This document shows, piece after piece, positions 26,000 through 39,800 of a stretch of DNA of 64,000 bases. This stretch comes from Eretmocerus hayati (Eukaryota; Arthropoda; Insecta; Hymenoptera; Aphelinidae). Within the stretch, counting starts at the first letter, position 1; the number at the start of each line of letters is the position of its first letter. A program made the translations under genes and the position numbers. The notes under the pieces are model-generated. The model did no database searches and was not told where the DNA came from. It was given only the letters and a program-made list of their open reading frames with translations. The stretch spans positions 29,028,405 through 29,092,404 of the forward strand of contig CM056743.1 in assembly GCA_029851415.1 (NCBI GenBank), written 5' to 3'.

Positions 26000-26780
26000 T
26001 TGAAACAGTATCACAGGTTTCAATCGCAAAATTCAAACAACTAAAATCGAAAGAGACATAAGTCAACGAAAAGAGGCTTTAAAAAAGAGCATACCTAAAT
26101 CCAGAGTCCCTTTAGCCCTCGTTCACTCTACAAAATCACTTGCCTGTAGAATATATCTATCCAAAAATCTTCCAATCACACATGGACAATATATATATAA
26201 CCAAACTCCGCATACACGCATACAATATAGAGACACATATATATAAAGCCATGCACGTGGCACACGATGGGTGAAAAGCTCGTCGCAGGGTGGGATTATC
26301 CTTGCTTCAGCCGACGCAAAGGGATTATCTGGAGCTCTCAAATGCACATACACGCACATATACACAGATACACATACAATGTGTACATGCATAGGACTTA
26401 TGCAAGTGTGTGTGGAGGGGTGGGGAGGAGTGGGGGAGGAAGAGGGGATGTAGTACAGTGCGAATGTTTGCTATATTCGAGATATATACGAGCGAATTTC
26501 GAGCATGCGAGGATTACTCCAATGTCCGGATTAGCTTTGGGCGGATTATCGATGGCGCCTAACGCTGTATATATGTATATGTTGCATGCATTATTATTAC
26601 TGTGATATAGTACGAGTCCAGTAAATCGGATAAATCTTGGTGTGAGTGTGTGGAGGTGTCTGTTGGATGGGGACTAGGGACCCGATAATCCTAAACTCGG
26701 TTAGCTTGGACAAGTCTGTTGGGTTCGATGCATTTAGTGACATGTATAATATGTCTCGGATTCACTTTTTGGAGTAGAGA
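26000..26780. other. Strand-skew island
   Basis: The left part (26050-26250) is C-rich. The right part (26400-26740) is strongly G-rich, including GGGGTGGGGAGGAGTGGGGG near 26416. The centre has TATATA, ACACAT repeats and GGGATTATC. No gene is seen. Confidence 0.55.
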
Positions 26781-27899
26781 ACGGCCGTATCAAGATAATA
26801 ATGAAGTTTCTTATCAGTCTTCTGAGGAAATCTCATGGTGTAAAATTGTTAATACTCCAATGACTTTCTGTTCACGATAGCCATTCACATGGGGTTTTCT
26901 TAGTGTTTATCAGAACCTACAATTTGAAAACATGTAGATGTAAGAATATAGAATATTGTAGAGGTTCCATGGATTTCGACAACTACAGTAACACGTTTTC
27001 GAAGGAAACTCCATATAGATTTCTTTTCAACGTCATAAACGATATTTGAGAAACAGTTTTGAGTTTGGACATGTGAAATTCTAGGGAAAATTCATGGAAA
27101 TACCGTTAACCATCTGTACAATAATGAAATGTTTACCTCACTTTCATCAGCATGAAATTTCCATTCCAAAATCCTGAAATTTTTCTAAAAACTTTATGAA
27201 TTTGTGTAAATTTTAACCTGATCCGAATGTCCCAAGAGATGCTCTGAATCTCGAATACTGCAGCTTATTTCACCAGTATTTCATTTTTTATCTGACGTAA
27301 AAATCTCAAAATGGGAATTCATGACAGTTTGAATCTTGACTGGCTGGCCTGCTGACTGCGTAAAAGTAAACAATAAGCCAATATGACCAATTTTCAAATC
27401 AGTCCCATCTAAAATACTTTGTGATATGATATTGCTTCAAAACAGAGGTAAGTTTCCTATTCTTCAACATTACCTAACAAGAGCTAACCTGAGACACCAT
27501 TCCCAATAAAAATCTATAAGATTGATCATACATACGCCAATTCAAGTTCAACGATAATGACTGTCTCAAGGATTCTATGCTCGATAACAGGTGTAGTGTC
27601 TTTAATCCACTAATCTCTTGAATTATTTTGAATCACTAATGAAGGATCTTCTAGAAAATTCAGGATAATCAAAACACAAATTTCTTCCTGAACCCTAAAC
27701 AATTCCTCGACAAGATTTATACAAAGGTACAGAAGTAACTCAATCCCGCCAAATCTATTGAAAAATTGGCTACGGTCATCGATCGGATCAATTCAAAGGC
27801 GTTACAAGATTTAGAAACGGAAAGGCGATTCGATACAAAGGATAATCGTCTCAGGAGCCATTTTAGGGTCTCAAGAAACAAATAGCATTGAAGTCACTG
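26781..27899. other. Non-coding A+T-rich DNA
   Basis: Nothing supportable is visible. Confidence 0.5.
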
Positions 27900-28990
<1,091 letters not shown>

Positions 28991-29463
28991 TTAGTACCGC
29001 AGTGTGATGAAATTTAAAGATGGTACAGAATAGTGAGTTTCCAATTTTGACAATTTTTATCTTGAGCTTAAAATATGAAACAGTTACACAGAAATTTAAC
29101 GATCATAACAGTTTTTGGTTTAAAATTCTCTGTGCTAAAGATTAAACTTACAAATTTATTTGACTCTCAAAATTGACCAAATTTGAGAATCATCCATGTA
29201 CTACTTGTTCGAAGGAATCACGTTTTCTTTGATCATCGATATGTCTCTCCTTGAGTGCAGCAGTAAAACGGTATGTGAAATCGATGAACAATGGATCATC
29301 TGTTAGTGAAAACTCTTCCTTCAATTTCAACATAACCATGACACATTTTCAAAGTTGACGTGACTCATTTTCTTCTGGATTTCTATAATCAGTATCAAAC
29401 ACACTGTGAACCGACTAATCTGTTCCGATTTACGCTATTAACTAGTTGACCAACCTCGAATAA

Positions 29464-29479
29464 ATATAAAGCGGGCATC
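29464..29479. repeat. Left target-site duplication of SINE
   Basis: ATATAAAGCGGGCATC here is repeated exactly at 30109-30124. Confidence 0.9.
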
Positions 29480-30108
29480 AGAGCGTCCATTGGCTCAGTC
29501 GGTAGAGGCCTTGTGCCTTGAGCGGGCTGAAACAATGCGCTCGAGGGGGCGTGGGTTCGAATCCCGGTCGGGTCACTTGGGATTTTTTTCCGAGTAACTC
29601 AATCGAGATCGCGAATCCTTGCGTTCCGACAAAAAAAATTAATAAAATGCCTTGAGTGCTGAGCGCTCGGCCAAAAATTCGAAAGAACGATTGGGCTTCG
29701 ATGAGGGTTGGTGGTATCCTCCAGCAGCCGTGTCGAGCGTTGAGCTTCGCTATGACTGTCATTGGCAGTCCAAAAGTATCAGCGGAGAGACCGAATGGCT
29801 GGCATAGAATTGATGGAACCACTGACACTTGTCGAGTCTGATTAAGGCGGTGAGTATGGGCCTGCATAAAATGCAGATCATACTCGAAAAACGCCGCGGT
29901 GGTGCTTGAATTCTCGTAGCAACTCTCTGGTAGAGTCCGCTCGAAAGTTCGCACTCACCTGATAGGAAACATTGGAAAAAAAACGACTAAAAACTGGAAA
30001 AATGACTACAAACTGGAAACATGACAATGGCCTCCACGCCAAGGCGGTGGGGGTAACACGTAAAAGCTCGAAAAGAGCATACGTTGGAAACAAATACAAT
30101 ACAATACA
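29480..30108 (+). mobile_element. tRNA-derived SINE, about 630 bp, with 16-bp target duplication
   Basis: The insert has a pol III promoter: A box TGGCTCAGTCGG (29491-29502) and a consensus B box GGTTCGAATCC (29554-29564), a normal spacing for a tRNA-like head. A long body of about 480 bp follows, then a 3' tail of CAATA/ACAAT pentamers (about 30093-30108). Exact 16-bp direct repeats flank it (29464-29479 and 30109-30124). The body is unusually long for a SINE, and its last 100 bp may be borrowed from a partner LINE. The 158-codon minus-strand frame across it is not a gene. Confidence 0.85.
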
Positions 30109-30124
30109 ATATAAAGCGGGCATC
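30109..30124. repeat. Right target-site duplication of SINE
   Basis: Exact copy of the 16 bp at 29464-29479. Confidence 0.9.
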
Positions 30125-30179
30125 TTCATATTCTATCTCAGGAGATGTATGTCAGTGAGTATAACCATAGAGAAAGATT

Positions 30180-30250
30180 GGCGGTTGTGGACCCTCGGAT
30201 AGGACGCTTGGCTACTGCGCAGAAGGTCCCGGGTTCAATTCTCCATACGG
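30180..30250 (+). repeat. tRNA-Arg-like relic or SINE head
   Basis: The order of blocks (GGATAGGACGC, then GGCTACTGCGCAGAAGG, then CCGGGTTCAATTC) follows the D arm, anticodon arm and T arm of tRNA-Arg, including a B box. The acceptor stem does not close and the anticodon stem is disturbed, so I do not call a functional tRNA. Confidence 0.4.
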
Positions 30251-30399
30251 TTCCCATGTAAAATTAATTGCTTAATTTTCCATAAGTTCCTTGATTTCCC
30301 ATAAATTCTCAAGTTGCTAAACGATAAGAAGACCTTGTGGAAATTTTTCAAGGTACTATAGTAGAACCCACGTTGACATTGATGTGAAACAAATCAACC

Positions 30400-31110
30400 T
30401 CACTACTGCTCCAATTCCAAGATTTCTTCTAATGTAGATATATGGTACTCCTCGGAATTCCTTCACATCCTACCTCACGCTCTATATCACTCCAAGAAGA
30501 TCTTATCCAATCCCAAGAATTCATGCCAGTGGAATCTCATTTTAACCATCAAAATTCATATCCAACATAACCTCAAAGCTATAAGACCAAGACCAAACCG
30601 GACATTGCATGCGTATAGCTAATCCGCTCATCCAAACCCATGCACGTGTTATATTGTCAACTTAGAAGAGGAAAAGGGGGATATGTGTGCACATATATAT
30701 TATTATATAATATCCGAGTAGTCGTCCCACAGATGAGCAAATCCCTCGTCGGCAAACGGAATAAGGGGAGGACGGTATATGTACGAGGCATCAGCGAGAC
30801 TCTGAGAATATAATGCGCATGCATACATAAGCCGTTGCGTTAATCGGCTAATCGCGTCGGTAACAGCAGCAGCCAGCGAGTATTAGGGGATCGAAGCGAC
30901 ATAGAAGCACATAACCCCCAAGTTGCCCTCTCTAGCTCTCTATGATTTTTTTCGTATGTAGCTCTGATGGCAGGGCATTTTCGACTCTCACTCCTGATCC
31001 ACTATATGTATAGCTCATCTTGAATGTGTGGGTTCTTTGAACATGCTTGATTTTTATTTTTATAGGTTAGTTTAGCGATTGTGTGTATCGTTTTGATCCA
31101 CTTATTTTTC
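30400..31110. other. Strand-skew island
   Basis: C-rich left part (30400-30610); centre with TATATATTATTATATAATA and TTAATCGGCTAATCGCG; G-rich right part (30960-31100). No gene. Confidence 0.5.
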
Positions 31111-31329
31111 TGACTTTCTTGTAATAAAGATTCTCATGCAGAATTATCCTTCTTCAACGATTTTTTCATGTCACGTGTAAGCGCATGCGCATAAGATGGT
31201 CGTCAAATAGTACATAATCGTATTGCAATGAGGAAAATCATCGCAATCATCGAAACACTTCACAACTTTTCTTCTGAAAAAATGAAGAAATTATCGCCCA
31301 CGACTGTGCTAAAATGTTCGTATTTGCAA

Positions 31330-31983
31330 AAAAAATTAATCCTAAACATCCATATCCACTCCATCCTGTAACATATACGCACAAAGCCTCGACGACAATC
31401 ATAACCTCTCAAATTCAAAGCCATACAAGAATACTTACCAAACTTACTCTTTATCCTATTTTTTGAATTGCTCCATAAATTCCAAATTCAGGCGAAGGTC
31501 ACAACCAATCCTCCTATACCATAAAATAACCTACACATGATACACAACCACACACACACATATATACGCAATATTATCCTATGTACATCTCGTGGGTAGA
31601 TACAGAGAACGAAATATAAGTCATTAGCCAGCGCTAAGTCGACTAATTGATGCAAAAACACACGCGGATCATCGCTTGCTCGCTCGGGATCCAAATCCGC
31701 ACGCCAGAAATGAGAGAGACAGAGAGAAGCAGATTTTACCCGCAGCAATAATTAGCGTCGCTCTCTTGCGCACACACATACACATACACAAAAACAAAGA
31801 CAGAGATAGAGAGAGAGCACAATTTTAAGCCGTAAATGCCCTAATCCGTTGATACCTTGATCCATAGGCTAATACCCGTTGCCCGTAGCTCGTTTTATAT
31901 TTTTTTTTACCTTTCCCCGTTTTAATCGTGATCGCTTTGAGCTCTTGCAAAGCTTTGCGTATCTGTGTATGTATATCTTCGTG

Positions 31984-32016
<33 letters not shown>

Positions 32017-32160
32017 ATTTGTATTACAAGAGACATTGAAGAGATGCGTGAGTTGGAAGAGTTGCGCGCATTTATTTAATCCAGATTTGTTGAGATCCGG
32101 TATTATGGAAGAAGGGTGATGAGAAATATACAGGTTTGAAGAAGAGAAGAGAATCTCGTA
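31330..32160. other. Strand-skew island
   Basis: C-rich left part (31330-31560), CA-rich and GAGA-rich centre, (TA)n then (TG)n at about 31985-32017, and a G-rich right part (32035-32150). No gene. Confidence 0.5.
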
Positions 32161-33345
32161 TCAATATGGATCATCACGTTTGACTTCTGAGACGTGTATA
32201 TAAATTATGCCTCATCTGATGCCATATCAGAATTTTACGTTGGTTCGAATATTGTGTTCGATTTTTGAGAAAAGGATTTGTATGAAAATACGTTTACCGT
32301 TAATTCTTGAATCTTCCAGTTTCATATTGGTGAGTGAATTTGTAAGATATTAAATTTGGCCGGAAAAGATTTTAGTCTACTACATGATTGAGGTTATACT
32401 ATACCTAACCTCTTCAAAATCGTCAGTTTCTCACCTTGCGCATAAGCTTGTTGAATACACCGTGATGATTGATCGTTATATATTATACAATTCACGCGAT
32501 GAACAAGGGTTTAGGATTGCAGAGTTTTTCACGAGCGTTTACTTTTCCTTTGAGGTAACGAAAAAACTTTTAATCCTCCGTCTGAAGCGATTTTTGCACG
32601 CTTCAATGCCTTTGCGTAAGCGAGATTGCTTTACGGCTCAAATGATTCAAGGAAGGTGACTTAATTTGTTTGCACCCGGAATTTATGGTTCCCAAGCCTG
32701 CTTTGAGACACCCAAATCTTTTCCACTTTTTCTGGGTTATCTATGTGTTGAAAAAGCGTTTAAATCAGGGAGAGGTGATTTTTGAAGATCAGTGAGATTT
32801 TCAATCTGGAATCATACATAGATAAGTGATGGAGTGAACACGAATTATTCCACTGATTCCTCTTCGTTTTTGTCTAGTCAATGATTTATGTTGTTTCGTA
32901 CACTGACTTACTAACAAAAAATTCGGAATGACATGTCTGGGAAAAGGGTAGCTGAGTAATTTTACCCGACCAGATTCAATTTTGTATTGTACTGATTAAA
33001 AGGATTTCGAGTACCCAACCTCCACGAACGCTCAAGAATAGTTCTTGTATGACTACGTAACTACAATATGTAAAATTTGACCCTGCGAATCATAATCCAC
33101 ACAATTTGAGATAAAATGATATTTTTATCCAGAGTCATGATTCTAAATGACCACGGATGAACCTCCTAGCATCCAGTAAATTAAGGGCATTATCTCTCAG
33201 GTTTACCGAGTCACAATGTCTACAAGTTTACAAAGTTTACAGGGCACAACAGTTTATGTAAATCTCACACCTCCGGTTGCCTCCTGCCATATTCCACAAT
33301 ACAATCAATTCCTAACCTCAAAAAATTTAAAGTTTCAAAACTCAC
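32161..33345. other. Non-coding DNA, partly intron of the 33.3-33.7 kb exon
   Basis: The bases just left of 33,346 are the start of a minus-strand intron (GTGAGT donor at 33345-33340). No other exon could be recognised in this stretch. Confidence 0.5.
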
Positions 33346-33715
33346 CAGGTCCGTGGGCAGTCTTGCTTAGATCAAATCCCTCATGTTTAGGGCTATGTGT
33401 ATTTAGTCCTTCATGTTTCAACTGTGTCTGACTGTGCGCAGCAAACGGGGTTTGCACTTGATTCTGACTTTGTTCACGTGGCGCCACCATCGCTGGTTGA
33501 ACCTGAGGCTGACTCGACACTGCAGGCTGCTGATGAGCTACGGTTGGCGTTGATGAAGTCTGATTTTCTCTCTGCTCTCGCTGCTGCTGTTGCTGCTGAT
33601 CTCTTTCTCGATCACGATTTTGTTGGGAACTGGGTGGACTTCGTGGTAAAGAGGATGGTTCACTGTTGGGCCGAGATGGGGGTGATGCTTTGTGTGTTAA
33701 TGCCAACGCTTGACT
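33346..33715 (-). CDS. Internal exon of a Ser/Pro/Gln-rich host protein
   Basis: On the minus strand a polypyrimidine-AG acceptor (AG at 33717-33716) is followed by 370 bp of open frame. The frame ends exactly at a good donor (GTGAGT, 33345-33340), leaving phase 1. The exon encodes about 123 residues: a Ser/Pro-rich start (SPPSRPNSEPSSLPRSPPSS), an Arg/Asp/Gln-rich stretch with six Gln, a long Gln/Ser/Pro/Thr region with many SQ and QP pairs, and a short KHEGFDLSK-like end. Such low-complexity composition is typical of disordered parts of metazoan transcription or chromatin regulators. No domain allows naming the gene. There is no ATG start, so neighbouring exons must exist, probably far away. 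The open plus-strand frame opposite it is a shadow. Confidence 0.7.
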
Positions 33716-35834
33716 CTGAAAGGTTGATGAAAATTTGGAACATTAGATTTTTGGAATTGAAACTCTGGTTCAGTAATGATTGATGGAAGAAAAGCTGAGA
33801 TTAAAACATTAGGGATATTCATTTTTGAGGTTAGGATCGCTTAGTAAAATGCAAATCATTAGAACTATTCTGTTCACTGTCTAAGGAATTGAGAGTGTTC
33901 GCCATCTACTGTCAGGAGATAGTATGTATTCCATAATATGTTATTGAGGAATTTCCAGATAGCAACTTGACTAACATTCGGTTCAGAGAGTTCTCTTGAA
34001 GATTGGCTAGTTTCTGAATTTGAAACACTGAAACGACATTCATGACTAAATGAGGTTTTCAACATTCGGCGAAGAGTAAGATTTATTTCAAGTACCTAAT
34101 TTTGGGCGACGTTTGACATGAAATATTCTAATCGGCGCATAGAAGGTTAGTATTGTATTCAGCGAAATACTGCCATTGATTCTGAATTTTAATAAGTCAA
34201 ATCTGTTCAGAAGCAAAAGGTCAGAAGATCCAGGGTTGATGGGAAAAAACTTTGACCCAAACTATTATATATGAGCCAAGAAAACAGACTACAGCTCCAC
34301 CTCGTGCTATTCAATCAACCTGATCAACGTAAATTGCATGCATTGAAATCTTCGCCTTTACAAATCTACCCACCGAGATATCATTCATATAAATAGGTAT
34401 CAATATTACAACATTGATTAAGATGTTGCCCAGTGAATTATGATGGCGTACAAAATTTTTCTTCTCCAATACATCGGCTCGCAGTTAACAATACCAAAGA
34501 CGTCACGAGTGATGCATTTCATAAGACGAAAACAAAAGTCGCACATTGACCGAGTTTAATCACTGCGGGGATTAATCGAACGGGATGCATTCGGGCGGCA
34601 CTTGATGATTATATTGCTATATGTATATGCCTGCGATACCCTTCTGAGATATTGAAAAAGAGATGGAGAAAGAAAGGGAGAGCACGTATTATTGTGATTA
34701 ATGTCGCGGCTCTCATTTAAAAATCAAGTAGTGGTCTTTTTTCGCTCTGATTAATCGCTACGCCGAACTCGAGTCGATCCGATCGTCAGATATTGTCTTT
34801 TTAATTAGTTGCTGTCGAGAATTTCTTCCAAGTGCAGCGATCATTCGAATGCAGATTGCTGATGTTGATTATATGCTTCTGCAATTTCACTCGGGCCAGA
34901 ACCAGAGAAAAAAAGTATAGTCAAATTATTTGGGAAAATTGGTCTCTGATTAATTACGTGATTGGGGACAGTCAATTCTGAATTATGCAGGACGTATATC
35001 GTGAGAAATGCAATACAATTTGATTTTAGTTATTCCTAGCTTTCAAATCAGTGATTGAAGATACTTCTGATCTGTCATAGAGAACAGACTTTTTATGCTG
35101 GTGGATTGGAAGGATAACTACAGATATGATTATGTCTGGGACAAAGATTGAAAATCATTCAAGGCTAAGACAAAACGGAATTCTTCGGTCAGACATAAGT
35201 CCCGCTGTTATTCCAAGGTGAAATTCTATCTGAGAATCGGACTCAATCCTTAATCAGCTACCTTATCAGGATAGATTCACTTACATTCGAACCCGAGCGG
35301 TTACAAAATGGCACAAACATAACTTCGTTTTTTTCAATTCCCTCGAGGAAAATGAGATATAAATTGTACTTCCATGTACTTCAAACGTCAAATGTTTTGG
35401 TCTTATTGGTATAAATTTTCATGCTCAGGTCTAAAACACACATGTTTTTGTCAGGAATTCCAGAAAAAGATATTTTATGGTCATTGTTTTAGGTTAGGCT
35501 GATGAAAAATTACATAAACATGAGAATATACCATATCAAAAGTTGCTCAGATAGCTTCTGAAATGATTCTCATATCGCAGACTTCAGAGAAGCTAGTAGA
35601 AATCGAATCGGAAGAATATTGTCAGAAATGAGCTCATTTCTGACTAACTGAGGTTCCTGCCCGAGCTGCTGCCGGCGACGAATTTTTGTTACTCATTTTG
35701 GTGATATCTCGAGAGAGAGTTTTTTCTTTGGAACTTTCGATTTGGGGTCTCTGGAGGTCTATTCCAAAAAATGAGATAACATGTGTGCTCCAGATTCCAA
35801 AAAGTGAATAGAGAACTTGCATGGTCGAGCGTTT
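33716..35834. other. Non-coding, probably intronic DNA
   Basis: Begins with the intron upstream of the 33.3-33.7 kb exon. Around 34480-34860 the sequence has many TAATC/GATTA motifs and GC-richer patches, which might be regulatory, but nothing specific can be assigned. The remainder shows no gene. Confidence 0.45.
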
Positions 35835-36695
35835 GGAACTTTTGAAGCCATAAGTTTGAGGGAGAGAATTGTCAGTTCATCACTCAAAGTGTTACCTGGC
35901 TCATGAAATGAAGCAATAGTGGCATAATATGTGTGAATGTGGTGAATAATTTCCATATTGAATCAGCTGATTCTCCTTATTCACCTTCCTATCTGATAAT
36001 GTTGACATCCTTTGACGATGATTACCCAAACTCTTCTTGTGATGCATCAAACAGAATCAACTTGAGCGCTCTCAATCAAACATTTAGTGGAGTGGTTGCA
36101 AGCTAATTGTTGTTATTCCAATCATCCAAATCATGAGTTGGGTCCTGGTGTCGACATCAAAAATGAACACTCACCGTTTCCAGCTTCCCAGTACTGGATT
36201 GTTATGCTGAGGATGCGTTACTGGTTGGTTCAATCATAACATTTCATTAATGTAATGAATGGTTATCATTTTGTATCCCTTTTGTGGTTCTTACTGACTG
36301 CACCAATCGTCTAACGCAGCCACAGCATAGTGATCTAGTACTGACAAGCTAGAAATGGCAAGAGCTCATTTCTAATGACTAAACTTGGGTCTAACTCATC
36401 AATTGGGTACATGGAGGCACAACAAATAGCAAACAACTACTCCACTGAATATTTGATTGAGAGCGCTCAAGTTGATTCTGTTAGATGCATCACAAGAAGA
36501 GTTTGGGTAATCATCGTCGAAGGATGTCAACATCCTCAGTAGGAAGGTGAATAAGGAGAAGCAGCTGATTCAATATGGAAATAATTCACCACATTCACAC
36601 ATATTATGCCACTATTGCTTCATTTCATGAGCCAGATAACACTTTGAGTGATGATCTGACAATTCTCTCCCTCAAACTTGTAAATCCAAAAGTCC
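35835..36695. mobile_element. Foldback-type element, about 0.86 kb
   Basis: Long inverted arms: left about 35835-36115 and right about 36415-36695, matching closely. Examples are the blocks TTGAATCAGCTGATTCTCC and GAGCGCTCTCAATCAAA, each with its complement in the other arm. The spacer of about 300 bp is itself partly self-complementary around CATTTCATTAATGTAATGAATGG-like sequence. A further inverted match (GAATAGAGAACTTGCATG at about 35803 and its complement at about 37104) suggests the original element was longer and was interrupted on the right by about 400 bp. No coding capacity. Confidence 0.75.
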
Positions 36696-37100
36696 ACTAA
36701 CCTGCATCCTTCTTCACTTCACTATGGACGAAAAACGTGATAACAGGCGGTCCCACTGCACCTCAGCTGTAGTAAAAGGCCAGGAGCAACTGTTAATGGG
36801 GAAAATTCACCCCTAATTTGTTCAAAAACTTGTTTCGAGCATCAAACAAGCCGGGTCTGATTTGTTATTTCAGCGCTGGCAGACGGCCGTCACACGGTAC
36901 CTGCGCAACACCAATCCGTGCGGGTTTGCATATCGGCGGCTACTAATGACGCAGGAGTCACGTGACATCGATTTAAATCGGGAGTCTTTCGCGGGCGAAT
37001 TTTAACATTAATAAATAAATAGTTAAGGGCCATGAAATAAAAAACTGTATTGTAACATTGCTTATTTTGATGTGATCTATCGATTGAGATAGGAAATATT
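36696..37100. other. CpG-rich patch, probable insertion into foldback element
   Basis: Positions 36840-37000 are clearly richer in G+C and CpG than the surroundings. The segment separates two parts of the right arm of the foldback structure, so it may be a secondary insertion. No gene or terminal repeat could be identified. Confidence 0.35.
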
Positions 37101-37329
37101 TTTCATGCAAGTTCTCTATTCAGACTTTGTGATGCGGTGGACAATTGATCCTAGCCAAATTTCTACCACAATCATCATTTAGTAAAATGAGGTCGAAACT
37201 TCTCGTTTGAAGGATACATTGTACATCTTTATTTAAAAAATCTGACTGACTAGTTTCAAGAACGTCTCGTCATGGATTCGAAATTCACCAAAATTTTTCA
37301 AATTTTCTCAATATTTTTGTCAAAAATCT

Positions 37330-38050
37330 CATAGACGCAATTCAAAATCCCATTGGTCTTCCATACGACGCAAGACAGGAACATCAACCCAATAAATTGC
37401 CCAAAAAAACCTCCGAAATCAAATCCACGAAATCGATTTCAACCTTCGATCGTTTAAACTGCCGAAGCACGCAAACTTTCCAAGCCTGCATACACCAAAT
37501 ATACCCAATAGCAGAAAAAAAGTCCGGTAAAGGAGATCAGCGTCTGCAAAAATTCCTGCGGATCGAAAGAGCTTGAGCAAAGCATTATAAGAGCCGCAAG
37601 CCAAAAGCCAAAAGAATGCGCTCGCGAATTCTCATACCACCGTCAAGACCCGATCAAGACAGACAAACTCAACTCTCCGATCATTGCTCTATAATACTCT
37701 GTCGTACGATACTCTTATTATTATTGGCGATTGAGCTGGTGATATTGTGAAGGCAAAATCACAGAATTAAAGGCGGATGATCTAAGAAGGCAAATGAAAT
37801 CCGAGGCGTTATATACGGGCGCGTGCGTGCTCAATTCGCGAATAAGAGCCGTGATCGAAAGAATAATCATATATAAATGCCAAAGCCGCAGACATCGAGA
37901 CAGATTGAGCATGTGTCAAGTGAGGTCAACAGGCAGTACAGAATGCGGCCTGACGCCACCACCTCTTCAATGGATTTTATTTAATGCCAATTCGAGAATC
38001 ACATATTATGAGCTCTTAACGATCATCCAAGAATCGTTTGAGATTGATGA
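37330..38050. other. Strand-skew island
   Basis: C-rich, G-poor left side (37330-37690), then mixed CpG-containing centre. The G-rich side is weaker than in other islands. No gene. Confidence 0.4.
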
Positions 38051-38299
38051 TCGATAAATCATGACATGTTGTTTGAAGACATGGATTACAGTTTATGCTG
38101 ATCAGAGAAAAGTTTTTTCTTGCAATTACTAGCATATAATTGAAGGAAAAGTTCATTATCCGCACAGTTTTGAGTGCAGAAACGACGTCGAAGAAGGTGT
38201 CTAACCATGCAGAATGGTAAATTCTGATACAAAAATGTAAAAATTGTCTCTCGCAATGGGTTTCCGGGTTGAGTCCCAGGCGAGGATTTGAATCATCTC

Positions 38300-38450
38300 A
38301 AAAATGCGAAATAGTAGATTTCGCACTGAGTTCATGAGGTTGTAGCTCACTTCTGAGCGATTGTTTTTCGTCCTGAGCCGCAAGCGAAAATCGAAATAAT
38401 CGCTCGGAAGCGGGGAACCTCATGAACGAGTTGCGAATACTATTTTTTAC
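38300..38450. repeat. Dispersed hairpin element, copy 1
   Basis: Contains TTTCGCACTGAGTTCATGAGG, a central GAGCCGCAAGCGAAA, and GCGGGGAACCTCATGAAC. The same blocks appear in reverse orientation at about 53085-53216, so it is a dispersed repeat whose own ends (TTCATGAGGTT and AACCTCATGAA) are inverted. Confidence 0.65.
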
Positions 38451-38879
38451 AATTCTGTAAGCACACAAACATCGGAAAATTGCGAAAAATAGGTTTTACT
38501 CCCGTGAATTAAATTGTGTATTTTGACAAGCTATAAAAGAAAGGGGAAAATCAGTGCGAAAATAGTACATTTTGACACAAGGGTGGAAATATAGTTTCTA
38601 CATACGTGTATCGAAATGTGTTATTTCGACTAACTGTGCGAGAAAGTGGAAAATCAGTGCGGAAAAGATACTTTTCCACACAGCGTGTCGAAAACTGATT
38701 TCTGACACTCAGAACAAGGTTGTTTCTGCAATCTTGTACATTACATTTCTGACCCGCAGTGTAGGTGAGAATCAATAATATGTGCCCGGTCAGATTTCTT
38801 AAAATTATAAACTCAATCGCTGCTCACGATTGACCGCACAAACTCAAATTTTCTGAAAAAGCTCAAAAAAAACGGAAGC

Positions 38880-39800
38880 AATCCATATGAACGTCTGATG
38901 GAGCCAATCTCACAATCTCCCACCCCATCCAATTTTTCAAAACCCTTAATCGACGTACCTGCCACTACCCAAATCTTGCAAATCCGAACCAATCCTTGAG
39001 GCTATACTATACAAATCGTATAATAAGTATACATCCCGCGTCATCGGGTTGCTCCTGGCACAAAACCCCTGATGCATCAACTACTGTTCATCAGACACCA
39101 AGCAAAGTTCCAAGTTCCTTTTTTTTGCTTCCATAAAAAGATTCGGCCTGATGATGGTGTATTATATATAGCCTCAAGTCAAAGCTACTGTTTCAGAAGC
39201 CGATCTTCTCGCTCATTCACCGCGGTATGCGCTCGCAAAAAATGAGACTCTCCGAAGCGAATCTGCTTTGGGCGAATATCTCCTCCCTCTTCCATATACT
39301 TTTCGGCCTGATGATCGCTAAAAAAAAAAAAAGAAAGAGAGAGAGAGGAAAGGATAAAAATGCCCGCGAGCGGCTCATCTCGTCCGTTCGAATCTCATCG
39401 CGGTTGATCTCTTTTACTTTGGACCTTTCGTTCTTTCTCGTGTGATGTATTGGAGCAGGATAATGTAAGATTGGAGAATGACTAAGAAATATGGGATTAG
39501 CTGGTGATGCTGTTGCTGTTTTTTAAATATTTTTATGCTGTTTTGGGTGAAGCTTCTGGAGAATTTCAAATGTAGCTGTAGTTCACGTCTGGATGGTTGG
39601 CAGACGAAAATTTTTTGCTGTTCGGAATTTGCGATTAAATCTATCGATGATCTGAATGTGGCTTTGAGGACGCATTACAAGAATCTTGGTGTTTAATGAT
39701 TGTGGGTAGATATTGAACTTTGGTTCCTGAATCTTCACCCGCAGATTGTAATTTAAAATCACAGATTTCTGATCATTTTGCAATACATATTTTGATGAAT
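38880..39800. other. Strand-skew island
   Basis: C-rich left part (38890-39010), centre with TATTATATATAG and an A-run followed by GAGAGA (about 39321-39350), G-rich right part (39430-39610). No gene. Confidence 0.55.

Noticed and set aside
29478..29954. 158-codon minus-strand frame
   Set aside because: It lies across the SINE body and its tRNA-like head, bounded by the target duplications, and shows no protein family.
30180..30250. Functional tRNA-Arg
   Set aside because: The acceptor stem does not close and the anticodon stem is disturbed. Kept only as a tRNA-like relic.
33397..33783. 128-codon plus-strand frame
   Set aside because: Shadow opposite the spliced minus-strand exon.
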